From positions 136,255,239-136,319,238 of the forward strand of contig CM059187.1 of assembly GCA_030323885.1 (NCBI GenBank): DNA of 64,000 bases. Reading direction: 5' to 3'. A model generated the notes under the pieces. It was given only the letters and a program-made list of their open reading frames with translations. It had not been told where the DNA came from and ran no database searches. The first letter of the stretch is position 1. Every line of letters starts with the position of its first letter. The position numbers and the translations under genes were made by a program. Below, in pieces: positions 10,853 to 22,450 of this stretch. This stretch comes from Branchipolynoe longqiensis. Taxonomy: Eukaryota > Annelida > Polychaeta > Phyllodocida > Polynoidae.

Positions 10853-11187
10853 CAGTGTTGCCGACTCTCACGAAATTCCCGTGAGAGTCACGCCAATTGA
10901 AGGTCCTCCTGATCAGTCACCTCACCAGTCATGGATCGTCCCCAAAATCCCACCAATTTCACGCAAAGGGAACAACCATAAATAAATTTGGTAAAATATT
11001 GCACTATAACCCATTGGAAATGCCCTTAAATAGCCCATTCTAAAGCCATTTAAAAATAAATTCGGGGGGGGGGGGGGGTAAACCCCCGGACCCCCCTAGC
11101 AAGCTTGTGGCTGCCACCACTTGGGTTACACGCCCACAATGCAAAACCTCAAGGATTCTTACTAGTACCTCCAGGTTGGCAACACTG
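10853..11187. mobile_element. hAT-like MITE, 335 bp
   Basis: Ends CAGTGTTGCC and GGCAACACTG are inverted and resemble hAT-type termini. GAATT lies outside both ends (10847-10851 and 11188-11192), shorter than the 8-bp duplication expected of hAT. Just inside the left end is a perfect hairpin, GACTCTCACG/CGTGAGAGTC. A 14-base G run sits near 11066. Confidence 0.6.
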
Positions 11188-11249
11188 GAATTAGGCAACT
11201 GTAACAAAACTTATACTTTGAATCGCAATTGAACCTGCCCCTTAACCTG

Positions 11250-11590
11250 GAAAGTACCTGAATAGAGTGGTTCCAGATTCTGCCGAGAGATGTCACTAGC
11301 TTCACTGGAGTGTAATCCCTGAAGGGGTGTAATACGTGAAGAGCGCAGCAGTGAAAGTCCAGAAGAAAAATGCAATATAGTTGTCTTTAAAAAAAATATA
11401 TATTACAAGGATAAGAGCTTGAATCCTGTTGCGATATGAATATCTGAATATAATCAGGCATTTAAAAAAATTTCCAGGCATTCTTCACGGAGATATAGCA
11501 TGTGAAATGATAGGCACTCGGGGAAAGTACCCAAATAGAGTGGTTCCAGATTCTGCCGATAGCTGTCACTAGCTTAACTGGCGGGGTCTA
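11250..11590. repeat. ~66-bp direct duplication, ~270 bp apart
   Basis: The segment 'aatagagtggttccagattctgccga...tgtcactagctt' occurs at about 11250-11315 and 11522-11588 with a few differences. The interior has no ORF. Confidence 0.7.
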
Positions 11591-12167
11591 TTGAAAGCCC
11601 ATAGAGATTGTTGACAGAAGTGGAAGTTGATCTTAAATAATTCAGCGTTCGCTATGAGTATGATTCGCCGAAAAACTAGAGCGCCAACAACAAATAGCTA
11701 TCCAGTTATCAATCTTATTTTTAGGACACGTGCCACCCCCCCCCCCCCCCCCAACTCCCCCTCCCCCTGCCCCCGACGCCACGCGCCACCCTATTGAAAC
11801 TGATTCATCTAAAATACCAAAACTGAATTACTGTAATCATTTCGCGCATGCGCGACGCTTCTGATTCATAAAACCCCCTCCCCACTCCACTCCCCCGCAC
11901 CCCCTCCCACCTATCCAACTCACATGTCCATTCCAGGCCACCATCTCTGGTTCCTGGCATTGGAAATCCTGATCGAATTTCCTAATTGTTGATCATATCT
12001 GATTTCCGGATTCAATGGCTTTTAATGCTTCGCTTCAACTGGCCCGATTAGAAAACAAGGCACTTCTTGATTCCTGTTTTAGACGACGACCTGACTCAAT
12101 GTCATGTTAGCAGTAAAGGTCACATTCATGTTGAATAGTTAGATTGTTCGTATGTTGTGTGGGGGAG
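11591..12167. other. no gene; 17-base poly-C
   Basis: Contains a C run at 11736-11752 and C-rich neighbours. Otherwise unassigned. Confidence 0.45.
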
Positions 12168-12288
12168 GGGGTTACATCCTGGCAACATCTAAGGTAATAT
12201 CAGGATGAGTACCGACTTGAGACTGTGCGCTCTCATGGCGAATTTATACTGCTGCCCGACCGTGAGACCAGACCACCAGCATCATGAC
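12168..12288 (-). mobile_element. SINE-A 3' fragment
   Basis: T1 tail (catcctggcaacatctaagg) and adjoining body in minus orientation, ending before the middle of the family consensus. Confidence 0.75.
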
Positions 12289-12941
12289 TCAATTTCTATT
12301 TTCATCCTTGAATATGCTGTGATATAAACATTAAATATGCCCTTAACAAAACAACTTGTGATTTATGTACGATGAATTATGTCATGCTATGGCACATATC
12401 TTAATACTTCGATTTGATCTAGTTCAGTTGGTTAATATTGGGAGTCTGCCCTCATTCAAAGTTCATTTGGTTAAGATCAGAATCATGATTAGAGCCGGAT
12501 ACATTTGGAATCAATAAACATCCTACAAGTTTCTGGGTGAAATGGAAATTGTTTTTGGAACCAAATTATATGTTTGATATGCCTCTCGTCCAAGCTTGAT
12601 CCTGGTGACAGATCCTAATCTTAATTCCTGCAAGTTAGATTTAGAACAAATAACATTGCATGAACAATTCTCAGATCACCTGAGTGACATAGGCATTCTG
12701 ATCTTAACTGACCAGAATCAAGATTCTGATTTTGTCTCGGTGAATTCAGAATCTATGCATATCCTTATCGCCACTCTAACATATACAGCATGGGCTAGAA
12801 TAGCATGTGCATGATTGTTTGTGTTTTACCTTACATATTAAATTACAGGTCCTCTTCTGCCTGATCTAGGCCCTATTTGGCCTCTAATGCCGGCTAGTTA
12901 TGGTAAATAAAACCCTAAAAGTATCTCCTTTGCACACATAT
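12289..12941. other. no gene recognised
   Basis: One 72-codon open frame at 12596-12814 has no family features and no visible splice context. I treat it as chance. Confidence 0.4.
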
Positions 12942-13232
12942 GGAGGTGGACATAGCCTTGAAGTCATATAATTGTGGGTGTCCTCTCCAATATCTATCCA
13001 GCCTTCTCTCAAATGCTTCGCCCATTAGTGCTTTAACGACTTGGTCTGGAAGCTGTCACTCATAGGAAAAATGAGTGTTTCCTCACCTCAAGCGAGGGCC
13101 TCTCCTTGAAGATCTTATACCGCTGGGCTCTAGTGTTGCTGTCTATTCTGAGGTTGAACAAACCCATTGTGACATCACTGTCATAGACTCCATAGATTCT
13201 TATAAGTCTCTACCATATCTCCCCTGAGACAA
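12942..13232 (-). pseudogene. LINE reverse-transcriptase C-terminal fragment
   Basis: On the minus strand, frames connected by at least two frameshifts give L-R-G-D-M-V-E-T-Y-K, then IYGVYDSDV, then a K-rich stretch ending in HSFF, and finally FERRLDRYW followed by LYDFKA. That order (RLRGD-ET-K, GxYD, then F-RLD-YW) is typical of the C-terminal tail of many CR1/Jockey-type non-LTR retrotransposon proteins. The catalytic RT domain upstream is absent, and stops occur between the blocks. It is a dead remnant; the exact clade is uncertain. Confidence 0.65.
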
Positions 13233-14640
13233 TACTGTTTTACGTCCGAGCAACCTACCTGACCGAGAAGAGTGTGTTGGTTGGTGAGGAAACACTACAT
13301 TCCTTCCTGAGTGACCAGCCGAACTGGGAATGACCGTATATGTCTTCCATATGGCTTTATCACTTGAACCATGGCCACAGCAATGCTGATTTGAACTGAA
13401 GCATTTGTTGGTGCTCATCGCATACAACCAGCAGACACTTAACCACTCTCCAGTCTCACTGGTGAACGCAGGGACATCGGACACGCTGTTGTGGATTTTC
13501 TACATGCCTGCCACACAGCAAACTGATCACATGATGGAAAGTCGCGGAATTCCAGGAACCAAAAGAGCGCACAATCAAGGCACTCTGTGCCAATAGGTTG
13601 TACTATACTACATCATTGCTACCCAGGGAACAGAGAAGTAGGAAGCAGGAAGTTGGAATAACACAACTTTATTTCCATGACAGGCAGGGTATCCGGCTAA
13701 CTAGGTCAGCGTCATTCAATGCAGCTGTGAGTGACCAGTAGCATGGTCTGACATGCAAGTGAAGTTATGCAGGAATAATTAATAGAAGATGTGTTGCTGC
13801 TATCGTGGGCCGTGTGCGGGTGGCTATTTAGAGGCTCGTGGGGGCGAGGCTGGAGTTAGGGTTTTGAGGTCGAATTTGATTTGTCAAGGGGTTTTGTTGG
13901 CATGGCCAGTGGGGTGGCTTGTTGGTGTGAGTGGCAGGTGGGAGGGGCTGCTTACCTGTTCTCTGCACCCCCAGCAATGACAGCAAATGAGCGCCACCCG
14001 CTCATTTAACCCAATTATTTTTGTTTATTCAGGACACATCTTTTATTTCCTTCCAGTGCTGACACAGTGAACTTCTGTCAGATGCAACATTACAGTGGTT
14101 ACATAATTGGGTTTGCCACCTGAGGGCGTGGTGTAATAAAGCTATATGAGTGTTTCCTGTGGATAGAATGTGGGAGACTGAATACATGATATGTATATAT
14201 ATAGATGACATATATATAGATATATATGTGTAAAGAGAGAGGGCGGAGAGAAGTAATGGGGGGGGGGGGAGTGAACTGTGCTAGAGTAACCCCACCCCAC
14301 CAATTGTTATAACAGGTCGGTAGTCCTCACGATCATTCACATATGGGTGTGAAGGTCACACAGGACACTCCTGATTAATTTGGGCGATAATAGACTAAAG
14401 TGTAGGTTGGAGAATCGGGTTGTACTAGTATAGACCATTCACAGATAGGGGTGAAGGTTGCGCAAGGTAGGGCCTACTCATGGTTATTTTGGGCGATAAT
14501 AGGGATTATAACTATAAGTATATGCTAAGTAATTTATTATGCGAATATAAGCAAAACAAGTTGATATGATGACACCGTTATTATGTATTTCCTAACGATG
14601 CAGTATAAAGATACTCCCCTTCAGATTATTCCATACTACC
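13233..14640. other. no gene recognised
   Basis: Several 60-95-codon open frames are unconvincing. Part of it (about 13310-13360) resembles 28125-28165 and 47400-47450, so a dispersed repeat is present. A poly-G run (about 14260-14269) and a TA-rich patch (14188-14230) occur at the right. Confidence 0.4.
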
Positions 14641-14646
14641 ACTGCC

Positions 14647-15003
14647 ACTGCACTATTACCCCTTAAATCACTGTAAGAGTCACCAAACGGCGTTCTCATC
14701 ATTGGCTGTTGAATATTATATATATATATACATTTATATGTATAATGCATTATATAAAAATAAATGCATGGGGAACATATACTTCTCACTATATCGCTCC
14801 ATAGACGCCGTGGTGGAGTACCCCCCCCCCCCCCCCCATGGCGTCTATGGAGCGATATAGTGAAAAGTATATGTTCCCCATGCATTTATTCTTATATAAT
14901 GCGTTATACATATAGATGTGTATATATATATAATGTTCAACAGCAAATGATGAGAACGCTGTTTAGTGACTCTTACAGTGATTTAAGGTGTAATAGTGCA
15001 GTC
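14647..15003. repeat. large near-perfect palindrome with poly-C loop
   Basis: Left arm 14647-14813 and right arm about 14837-15003 are inverted copies (for example atgcatggggaacatata against tatatgttccccatgcat). They are separated by a loop of mostly C (17 or more) around 14820-14836. The arms differ at a modest number of sites. The same frame is therefore found on both strands, which explains the paired MHGEHIL open frames. Confidence 0.9.
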
Positions 15004-15127
15004 GGGGTAATGTATTGGGTTGCCCCCCACCCGTTGCGCCGCGTACACTGGAGGATTTTTTTCTTATATTAGTTGTGTACCGTAAATCTCTCTCTATCTA
15101 TATATACATATATATATATATATATAT

Positions 15128-15191
15128 ACAGTTAGATGAGTTATATATAGATGACCTACATAGCTACATATATATAGCTCATCTAACTGTA
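15128..15191. repeat. short palindrome in TA-rich DNA
   Basis: ACAGTTAGATGAG at about 15128 and CTCATCTAACTGT at about 15179 form an inverted pair around a TA-rich loop. Confidence 0.7.
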
Positions 15192-15205
15192 GTTCTGCAA
15201 GTGCA

Positions 15206-15262
15206 ACCCGTCCTGATATCATCTTAGATGTTGCCAGGACATAAAACACCAACAAGCAATCA
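15206..15262 (+). mobile_element. SINE-A T1 tail fragment
   Basis: Only the final ~55 bp remain (cctgatat-atcttagatgttgccaggac, then AACACCAACAA). Confidence 0.8.
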
Positions 15263-15589
15263 AATAAACAAAGCATCTGCAAACGAAACAAAAACGGCCG
15301 GACAGGTCGCTCAAAACGGGACCACCTTCAGGAACCAGCCACTCACCATCAGGTTTGATCAGTTGGTTCGACGAACTGTTAGTGAGTTGAGGCCGATGCT
15401 CCTCCAGGGTTGCGCCAATCAAAGATGAGGCCTGCGGCAAGCAGCTCTCAGCCCTCGGACCCATCCAATCAATGGCTTTGAACTAAATGGCTGACCCTTG
15501 GGGTCAACGCCACGCGTGGGCGTGTCCTACCCAACAATTCGTCGACTGGCTTTTGCCAAATTAACACTAGGAATTTCTCCAGTTAATTC
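15263..15589. other. no gene recognised
   Basis: Unassigned sequence between two SINE fragments. Confidence 0.4.
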
Positions 15590-15845
15590 TCCAGTTAATT
15601 CGATTCCCCATGCCATCACCTCTGCCAATGTTGATTTCCACTGCTGTGTATAACTGACATCATCATCACAGGCCAGTTGCTCTCATACAATGTCTATGTT
15701 GTGTCGGGGGTTAACAATTCCCCTTGGTCAGTAAAAGTGTAGGCTCTGGCTTTCTATCAACCAACTGTCTTACATGAAAACAAATCTATTCAAACATATC
15801 CATGATAGGCAGTATAAATCTCCAAGACAAAAGAGAAGAAAATAA
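15590..15845 (+). mobile_element. SINE-B, head-truncated copy
   Basis: Collinear with the full SINE-B at 23000-23310 from the end of the tRNA-like head ('ttcgattccccatgcc') through 'gatttccactgctgtgtataac' and 'gtaggctctggctttctatcaa' to the A-rich tail (about 15825-15845). Confidence 0.75.
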
Positions 15846-17065
15846 CCATCAATCTTGGGTGAAATAAGAGTCTCAATTTGTGAATGTTTACTTTATTCTA
15901 AAACTAACCCCCAATTTTGGGTGGGTTATGGGTCTCGATTCATTTGTGTAAAAGAATAGCTACTAATCTTGGTTGATTTTAGTGTCTCACTTGACAAATG
16001 AAAAATGTAATCTTTAAAAAGGGCCATTAATCTTAGATGATTTAGGTGCCTTGGTTCACAAACAGAAACAAATAGTAACAAATCTGTGGTAATTTAGGCG
16101 TATTAATTCATGAATAAATAAGTTAGTTTTATCAATAAAAAATGGAAAAGCCATCAATATTGGGTGATTTATATGTGATGATTCATTAATGGAGAAAGTA
16201 GCCCCTATTCTTGAATGATTTAGGTGTGCTGATTCATTAACTTAGAAAAAGAGCCACCAATGTTGGATACTTTAATGGTGTCGATTCAGTAACGCATAAA
16301 ATAGCTACTATTATTTTATGATTTAGGTGTGTTGATTCATTAATAGGACACTTAAGAGCCACCAATATTGTGTGACTTAGGTGCGTCGATTCATTAATGG
16401 ATAATATAGCCACCGACATTAGATGATTTAGGAGTATCCATTCATTAACGGATAAAATATCCACCAACATTGGATGATTTAGGTGTGTTGATTCATTAAC
16501 GGATAAAATAACCACCAACATTGGGTGATTTAGGTGTGTCGATTCATTAATAGATAAAATAACCACCAACATTGGGTGATCTAGGGGTGTTGATTCATTA
16601 ATGGATAAAATTGACACCAACGTTGGGTGATGTAGGTGTGTCGATTCATTGACGGATAAAATAACCACCAACATTGGGTGATCTAGGGGTGTCGATTCAA
16701 TAATGGATAAAATTGTCACCAACGTTGGGTGATGTAGGTGTGTCGATTCATTTACGGATAAAATAGCCACCAACATTGGATGATTTATGTGTGTCGATTC
16801 ATTAACGGATAAAATAACCACAAACATTGGGTGATTTAAGTGTGTCGATTCATTAATGGATAAAATAACCACAAACATTGGGTGATTTAAGTGTGTCGAT
16901 TCATTAACGGATAAAATAACCACAAACATTGGGTGATTTAAGTGTGTCGATTCATTAACGGATAAAATAACCACAAACATTGGGTGATTTAAGTGTGTCG
17001 ATTCATTAACGGGAAAAAAAAGGAAAAAAGAGAAAGTGCCACCAATCTTGGGTGATTTAAGGGTA
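15846..17065. repeat. 51-bp minisatellite, 20 or more units
   Basis: Units of about 51 bp (for example 'gattcattaacggataaaat' + 'aaccaccaacattgggtgat' + 'ttaggtgtgtc'). Units are regular from about 16380 to 17010 and progressively decayed toward 15846. Since 51 is a multiple of three, one minus-strand frame stays open for 247 codons as a 17-residue repeat (ILSVNESTHLNHP). I see no start context, signal peptide or splice structure, so I treat it as a repeat, not a gene. Confidence 0.9.
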
Positions 17066-17446
17066 TCGATTCATGAGCTAAAATACGCATGCGCAAAAAG
17101 CGAGGCAGGCGCTTATGTACTGGTGCTGGGACTGAACCCCAATCACCAGCGCGGTATGGTGATGGATCAACATTGACAGAACGCCGGCGCCATCTTTATT
17201 GGCGCCCCACCGGCTACCCCGAGCAGGCCAGGCCACCCCTTTCCGCTCCAATCGCACACCGAGAGGTGTAATTTGGGGCCGCTAGGGGCGACACTTATTA
17301 TAACTCAAAAGAAGGGTTTGGGGGGGGGGGGGGATGGGGAGGCAGGGACGGAGGGTAGTGGGTGTTGAACAGATATATGGGCAGGCCTCAAACCCTACCC
17401 ACCCCACTCGTCCTGCTCCCATTCCCATCTCTTTCTTTCTTTAAAG
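17066..17446. other. no gene; poly-G
   Basis: Holds a G run near 17320-17333. Otherwise unassigned, relatively GC-rich. Confidence 0.45.
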
Positions 17447-17799
17447 TTAAAGCTGCATAGCCCGATGAAGCATCACATTTTCAAAACCTAAACAATTTTC
17501 TAGTTTTGAGTTGACATATCTAACTTTGATACTGGTGCACTTATTAAGCACATTGTTGCCACATTGAAGGGAATACCGAGCCGATTTAATAGAACCTGTT
17601 GCTGCAGAAGCCTATGTTGTCAGAGCTTTGGTGTGCTTGCCAAAACTAATTTGACATGTTTACACTTCAAATATCTCAAATGTTAGCAATTTAAAATATA
17701 AGTTACTTCAAAGTAAGTTAGATTATAACAATCAAATTAATATATTTATCTCAGAAAAAAATGACGGAAGCTCAAAACTATCGGACTATGCAACTTTAA
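17447..17799. mobile_element. TTAA-MITE, complete copy
   Basis: TTAA at 17447-17450 and 17796-17799, TIRs AGCTGCATAGCCCGATG and CGGACTATGCAACT. The family body is intact although the central palindrome is decayed. Confidence 0.87.
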
Positions 17800-18444
17800 G
17801 ATCCTAATTTAGAAACTACCATTAGAATCAAACTAAAACCAACAACTTAGACATCACAAAGCACCCCTTGCAATCATAATTTTTTCCCCGGTAAGAGACA
17901 GTAACAAAGACAAGTGCAAAATCCTAGAAACCCCCCACCAACAAAGAGCAACATAAGCCCAGCCAACCTGCACACAGCTTTAGAGAATTATTAAAACCCC
18001 TACAAATAACAAAATCTGCATACCTGTAACTTTTCTTTCTTGAATGTTTTTTTTCGGTGTTTTTGATGGTTTCGTTGTTTTGGTATGTGTGGTTGAGGGT
18101 GTGGGGGGGTCAATGCATAAGTTTGTATTTAAATAGTAATAATGGCAATTTAGGCCAAGTCCAATACTATCTACACACCCAGGCTACTTACAAGACATCT
18201 TCACAATTGTAAGAAAGACTCCCATCTCGTCATTACCATTCTGCTCAGACAGCCTATACTATCCCCATTCACAGCAACCCCTCCCCCCAACCACCCGGCC
18301 ACCACCGGTAGCCCCCCCCCCCCCCATCCCACCAACGACGACTATTAAAAGTCCTGCATGCCCCTCCCTACGGACAAGTAGTGTACTCCAGAGCTTTTTT
18401 CACCCCTATAGGGAAATATACCTTAATTGTCGTTGCCATTGGTT
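17800..18444. other. no gene recognised; poly-C
   Basis: AT-rich then C-rich sequence with a C run near 18311-18325. No coding or repeat assignment. Confidence 0.4.
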
Positions 18445-18890
18445 GGCATAAGTAATTGATGGGCTGACTGTCCGGCTCGCTCCGAGCTGCCCCAAGCTGC
18501 CTCGAGCTAGTCCGACCTGTACTGAGGTACACCGAGCTGCTCCGAGCTGCTCTGAGCTACACCGAACTGTTCAAAGCCACAGCAAGCTGCTCCGAGCTGC
18601 TCTGAGTTGCTCCGAGGTACACTGAGTTGCCCCGATCTGCCCTGAGCTGCTCCGAGTTACTCCGACCTGCCCCGAGCTGCTCCGATATACCCCGACCTGC
18701 CCCGAGCTGCTCAGAGATACCCCGACCTGTCCGAGCTTCTCCGAGCTACCCCTAGCTACCCCTAGCTACCCCTAGCTACCCCTAGCTACCCCGAGCTACC
18801 TCGAGCTGCTCAGAGCTACACATAGCTACCCGAGCTGTTCCAATCTACCCCAAGCGCTGCTTCAAGTTGCTCTGAGCTGCTCCGAGGGGC
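18445..18890. repeat. degenerate 10-bp array (CTGCTCCGAG)n
   Basis: Repeats of the type ctccgagctg/ccccgagcta, with a local homogeneous block of ACCCCTAGCT near 18745-18785. Variants change stepwise along the array, suggesting slippage with local homogenisation. Confidence 0.85.
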
Positions 18891-19544
18891 TCCCGCGGTT
18901 TGACACATCATGCACCCGTCTACCTGAGCTGCTCACGGTGATTTATCTCCCCCCGGCCTGTCATTACCTGAACTGTTCTGTCCGCCTGGGGTGCGGATGG
19001 TAGAAAGTAGGCAGGGAGGTGGGGGGAGGGAGGGAGGAGCTCATACCCCATCTATTCATCCCCGCCACTCCCTCCCCCACCACCCCCAGCTCCACCCCAG
19101 ATGAGAAGAGAACCCTCACCCGACACAAGATGGATCACCGCCTGGGGCGGGGCGCTCTACAAAGTCCCCTACATCGCAGAGATGATCGGGCAGATGTCAC
19201 CAACAACAATAACCACACATGAAACAAAAGGAGAACAAAATAGAGGCCAAGGGGTCTGGCGGGTCAAGGAGTCAGAGTCTGTCAGAGTTGCATGATGCAT
19301 ACGCAATCTCCTACAAAGGGGTCGGTGTCCTACATAGGACACGGTGTCCTACATAGGTCACGGTGTCCTACAGCTATTAGAACCAAAGCAAAAACAAACA
19401 AACAAGAGCTAGAAGCTCTTCTCTTACTCTCTTTCTCCCTCCCCCTCTTTCTCTTTCGCACACTCTATTGCTTTATGTATGCACACAAACCAGTTCTAAT
19501 TCACTTATTTAGAGTAGTGCAACGCTGTGACTGATGACTGATTA
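18891..19544. other. no gene; small 20-bp tandem
   Basis: A three-copy 'ggtgtcctacatagg' motif lies at 19321-19370. Otherwise unassigned. Confidence 0.45.
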
Positions 19545-19835
19545 GTGCAGCAGGGTGGGGAGGTAGGCAGGTGGGGGAGGTTGGGAGGTGGGGAGGTGGG
19601 GAAGTGGGGAGATGGGGAGGTGGGGAGGTGGGGAGGTGGGGAGGTGGGGAGGTGGGGAGGTGGGGAGGTGGGGAGGTGGGGAGGTGGGGAGGTGTGGAGG
19701 TGTGGAGGTGTGGAGGTGTGGAGGTGTGGAGGTGTGGAGGTGGGGAGATGGGGAGGTGGGGAGGTGGGGAGGAGGGGAGCCGGGGAGGTGGGGAGGTGGG
19801 AAGGTGGGGAGGCGGGGAGGTGGGGGTGGGGGACA
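19545..19835 (+). repeat. (GGTGGGGA)n G-rich array
   Basis: Octamer GGTGGGGA repeated, with a sub-block of GGTGTGGA at about 19689-19740. Each unit has a G4 run, so the + strand is a strong G-quadruplex candidate. The GEVGRWGG open frames in three frames are artefacts. Confidence 0.92.
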
Positions 19836-20079
19836 CACCATTACTCGGCTTACACAAATAGGGTGCGACATTTGCGCGGCGTTTTCCCCACTCTCGGACA
19901 CGCTAGGAGGCAGCACATGTCTGCGACGTCGCCACAATCCCCCCCCCCCCCACCCCCTTTGTTGCAAGTTCTGTGTTTTATTGTAATTTACATTTGCATC
20001 GTCGCAGTGCATAGTTAAAAATAGATAGATGGAAAAAGGGGCCTAGCTTCAATATAATTATGCAGGTGCACAGCTGCGT

Positions 20080-20092
20080 ACCACCTGAGATT
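20080..20092 (+). repeat. left target-site duplication of LINE
   Basis: ACCACCTGAGATT, repeated exactly at 21225-21237 on the other side of the LINE. Confidence 0.9.
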
Positions 20093-21224
20093 TCACTAAG
20101 GCGTTTGATACAGTCGGGAGGACCAGGCTATGGCAGCTACTGAGGAAGTATGGATGCCCAGAGAAGTTCACAACTATGATCGGGGCTCTACATACAGGAA
20201 TGATGGCAAACGTTAGTGTTGGAAGGGAAGTCTCAGAATCGTTTGGGGTTACTAATGGGGTCAAGCAAGGTTGAGTACTGGCCCCCACACTCTCCATCTT
20301 CCTATCAGCAATGCTCGACGAGGTATTCCGAGACATGGGGGATGTCTATATACAGACCTGACCTATTCAATGTCGCACCCTTTAGAGCGAAGACCAAGAC
20401 TACTCGGATACTGGTGAGAGAGCTGCTATTCGCAGATGACAGTGCACTGGTTGCCCATTCTGCTGATGAGATCCAGAAAATAGTGGATGCTTTCTCCGAT
20501 GCATCAAAGAAGTTCGGGCTGAAGATTAACATCAAGAAGACGGAGGTACTGTACCAACCCAACTCTACAAGAACCCAAGAGGAGGATATCATGGTTGACG
20601 GAAAGAGGCTGAACTCTCTTCCGGAATTCACCTACCTTGGAAGCACTATATCAAGTGATGGATGCATCAATGCTGAAAGACAGAGGAGGATGGCCAAGGC
20701 TAGCGCATCTTTTGGCTGACTACGCCAGAGGCTCTGGAAAAACCACCATGTGTCCATGGGGGTCAAAGGCAAGATCTACCATGCAATCATTCTATCCACC
20801 CTACTATATGGAGCCGAGGCCTGGACAGTGTACAGATGACAGGTGATGTGACATCTGCGTTCAATCATGACGCTAACCTGGAAGGACAAAGTGACAAATA
20901 AGGAAATACTCAAACGGACGGGGCTGCCCTCTATGGAAGATCTTCTGATCAAAAAGAATCTCCGCTGGACTGGACACCTCATGAGGATGTCATCAGACAG
21001 GCTACCAAAGCAGATCCTCTATTCTCAACTGTCTTCTGGTTACAGAAAGAGAGGGCGCCCTCATCTCCGGTTCAAGGATACCATCAAGAGAAACCTGAAG
21101 CTGAGAGACATTAAGACCGACTCATGGACATCACTCTCACAGCAGAGAGCTAAATGGAGAGCGGCAGTCAAGTAATGAAAGTAGACTTTGTCACATCACG
21201 ACCGACAGCATGATGATGATGATG
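20093..21224 (+). pseudogene. 5'-truncated RTE-like LINE (RT to C-terminus)
   Basis: Translation starts within the RT domain at FTKAFDTV (motif A), followed by a GVKQG block with an in-frame stop, the catalytic FADD box (LLFADDSALVAHS) near 20420-20460, a KTEVL block, FTYLGSTIS and LLYGAEAW. It ends in a C-terminal region with KKNLRWTGHLMRM, GRPHLRFKD and WRAAVK, stop near 21173. Two or more stops (about 20268, 20718, 20836) and a frameshift near 20350 kill it. The copy ends in (ATG)n, as RTE-clade elements often do, and is bounded by a perfect 13-bp duplication. The endonuclease domain is lost to 5' truncation. Confidence 0.9.
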
Positions 21225-21237
21225 ACCACCTGAGATT
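21225..21237 (+). repeat. right target-site duplication of LINE
   Basis: Exact repeat of 20080-20092, directly after the (ATG)n end. Confidence 0.9.
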
Positions 21238-21483
21238 ACAAATATATTAAAGCAAATTTAAATATATTGTATTTTATAATAGTATATTCCACCACCTTTT
21301 ATTCCAATAGCTTTTAATTTCATCACCGAAAAAGTCGGCGTGCCACCTGAAAATCCCAATCTAGACCCATGAAATAAGAGATGCCATGATGTGGACATCC
21401 ACTCCTCTTCAAATAATACCCATTTCAAGCAGGAAAGATGGCGTGAATTCATGTCACGCATTGATGCCGCCACCAACCGGAAG

Positions 21484-21586
21484 TTGGTTACTTGTTGGAG
21501 TTTAAGTGCTGGCAATATCTAAGGTCATATCAGAGCGGGTAACAACTTGTGACAATGCGCACTCATTGCAACTTAATTGTGCTTAT
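21484..21586 (-). mobile_element. SINE-A 3' fragment
   Basis: T1 tail plus about 50 bp of body in minus orientation. A second, complete SINE-A in the same orientation follows directly. Confidence 0.75.
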
Positions 21587-21587
21587 A

Positions 21588-21938
21588 CGGTTGGTTGTTG
21601 GTGGTTGGAGGTTTACGTCCTGGCAACATCTAAGGTAATATCAGGACAGGTACCGACATATGACAGTGCACACTCATGGTGACATAATAGTGCTGCCACA
21701 CTGGGATACCTTGCTACCAGCACAATGACCTGATATCGCACCCAGTCACATTATCATGACACTGAGCCAACCAGCCCTTGCCCTATGGTAATAATGCCAA
21801 GCACCTAGCTACGAGGCAAAAAGTATCAATTATTAATTCATTGGTTTGACTTGACCAGAATTTGAATCCCATGATCTACCAACGTGGGAGACGGACGAGC
21901 AACTCATTCGGCCATCCCTGTCTGGTCCAACCGGAAGT
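21588..21938 (-). mobile_element. SINE-A, near full length, H2 head / T1 tail
   Basis: All blocks of the family are present, from the T1 tail (left) to the H2 head (right, GGCCGAATGAGTTG on the minus strand). About 350 bp. Confidence 0.85.
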
Positions 21939-22106
21939 AATGAGACTTGCCCTCCTTGGGTGGCCGTGACGTTGACCTTGGCGGTGTGCCCCTTACCGGT
22001 GTGTGATGGTGCTCAACCCGCGTCCTGACTGATACTTACTCACTGTGCTTGCTGGACCCTTTCTCGGCCAATCCCTCACCAACAGGGCCTTACCCCCTAT
22101 AAGCAA

Positions 22107-22441
22107 ACCGGGCGCGGTCACCGAATCGGTAGAACGCGGGCCTCGTGTGCGGGAGGTCGGGAATTCGGTTCCTGGTCGAGTCAAACCAATGACTTTCAAA
22201 ATTGATACTTGTCACTTCCTAACATGGTGCTCCGCATTAATAGGATAGGGCAAGGACTGGTTAGCTAAGTGTCAGGATAATGGGACTGAGTGGGATATCA
22301 GATCCTGGTACTGGCAGGCTGATTTCCCAGTGGGGGCAACACTATAAAGTGCCCATGAGTGTAGACTGTCACAAGTCAATACATATCCTGATATGACCTT
22401 AGATGTTGCCAGGACGTAAAACTCCAACAACCAACCAACCG
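22107..22441 (+). mobile_element. SINE-A full copy, H1 head / T1 tail, with TSD
   Basis: Starts CGGGCGCGGTCACCGAATCGG and ends with AACAACCAACCAACCG. Flanked by TATAAGCAA at 22098-22106 and 22442-22450. It is the same length (335 bp) as the other H1 copy at 5178-5512, which supports these boundaries. Confidence 0.9.
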
Positions 22442-22450
22442 TATAAGCAA

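Noticed and set aside
12596..12814. 72-codon frame as an exon
   Set aside because: No family features, no convincing splice sites; expected by chance in this length of sequence.
16237..16980. 247-codon frame of 17-residue repeats
   Set aside because: Coincides with a 51-bp minisatellite with polar decay; no start context, signal peptide or conserved domain.
19542..20018. Gly/Glu/Trp-rich and Pro-rich frames of 96-157 codons
   Set aside because: Overlapping frames on both strands over a (GGTGGGGA)n array.
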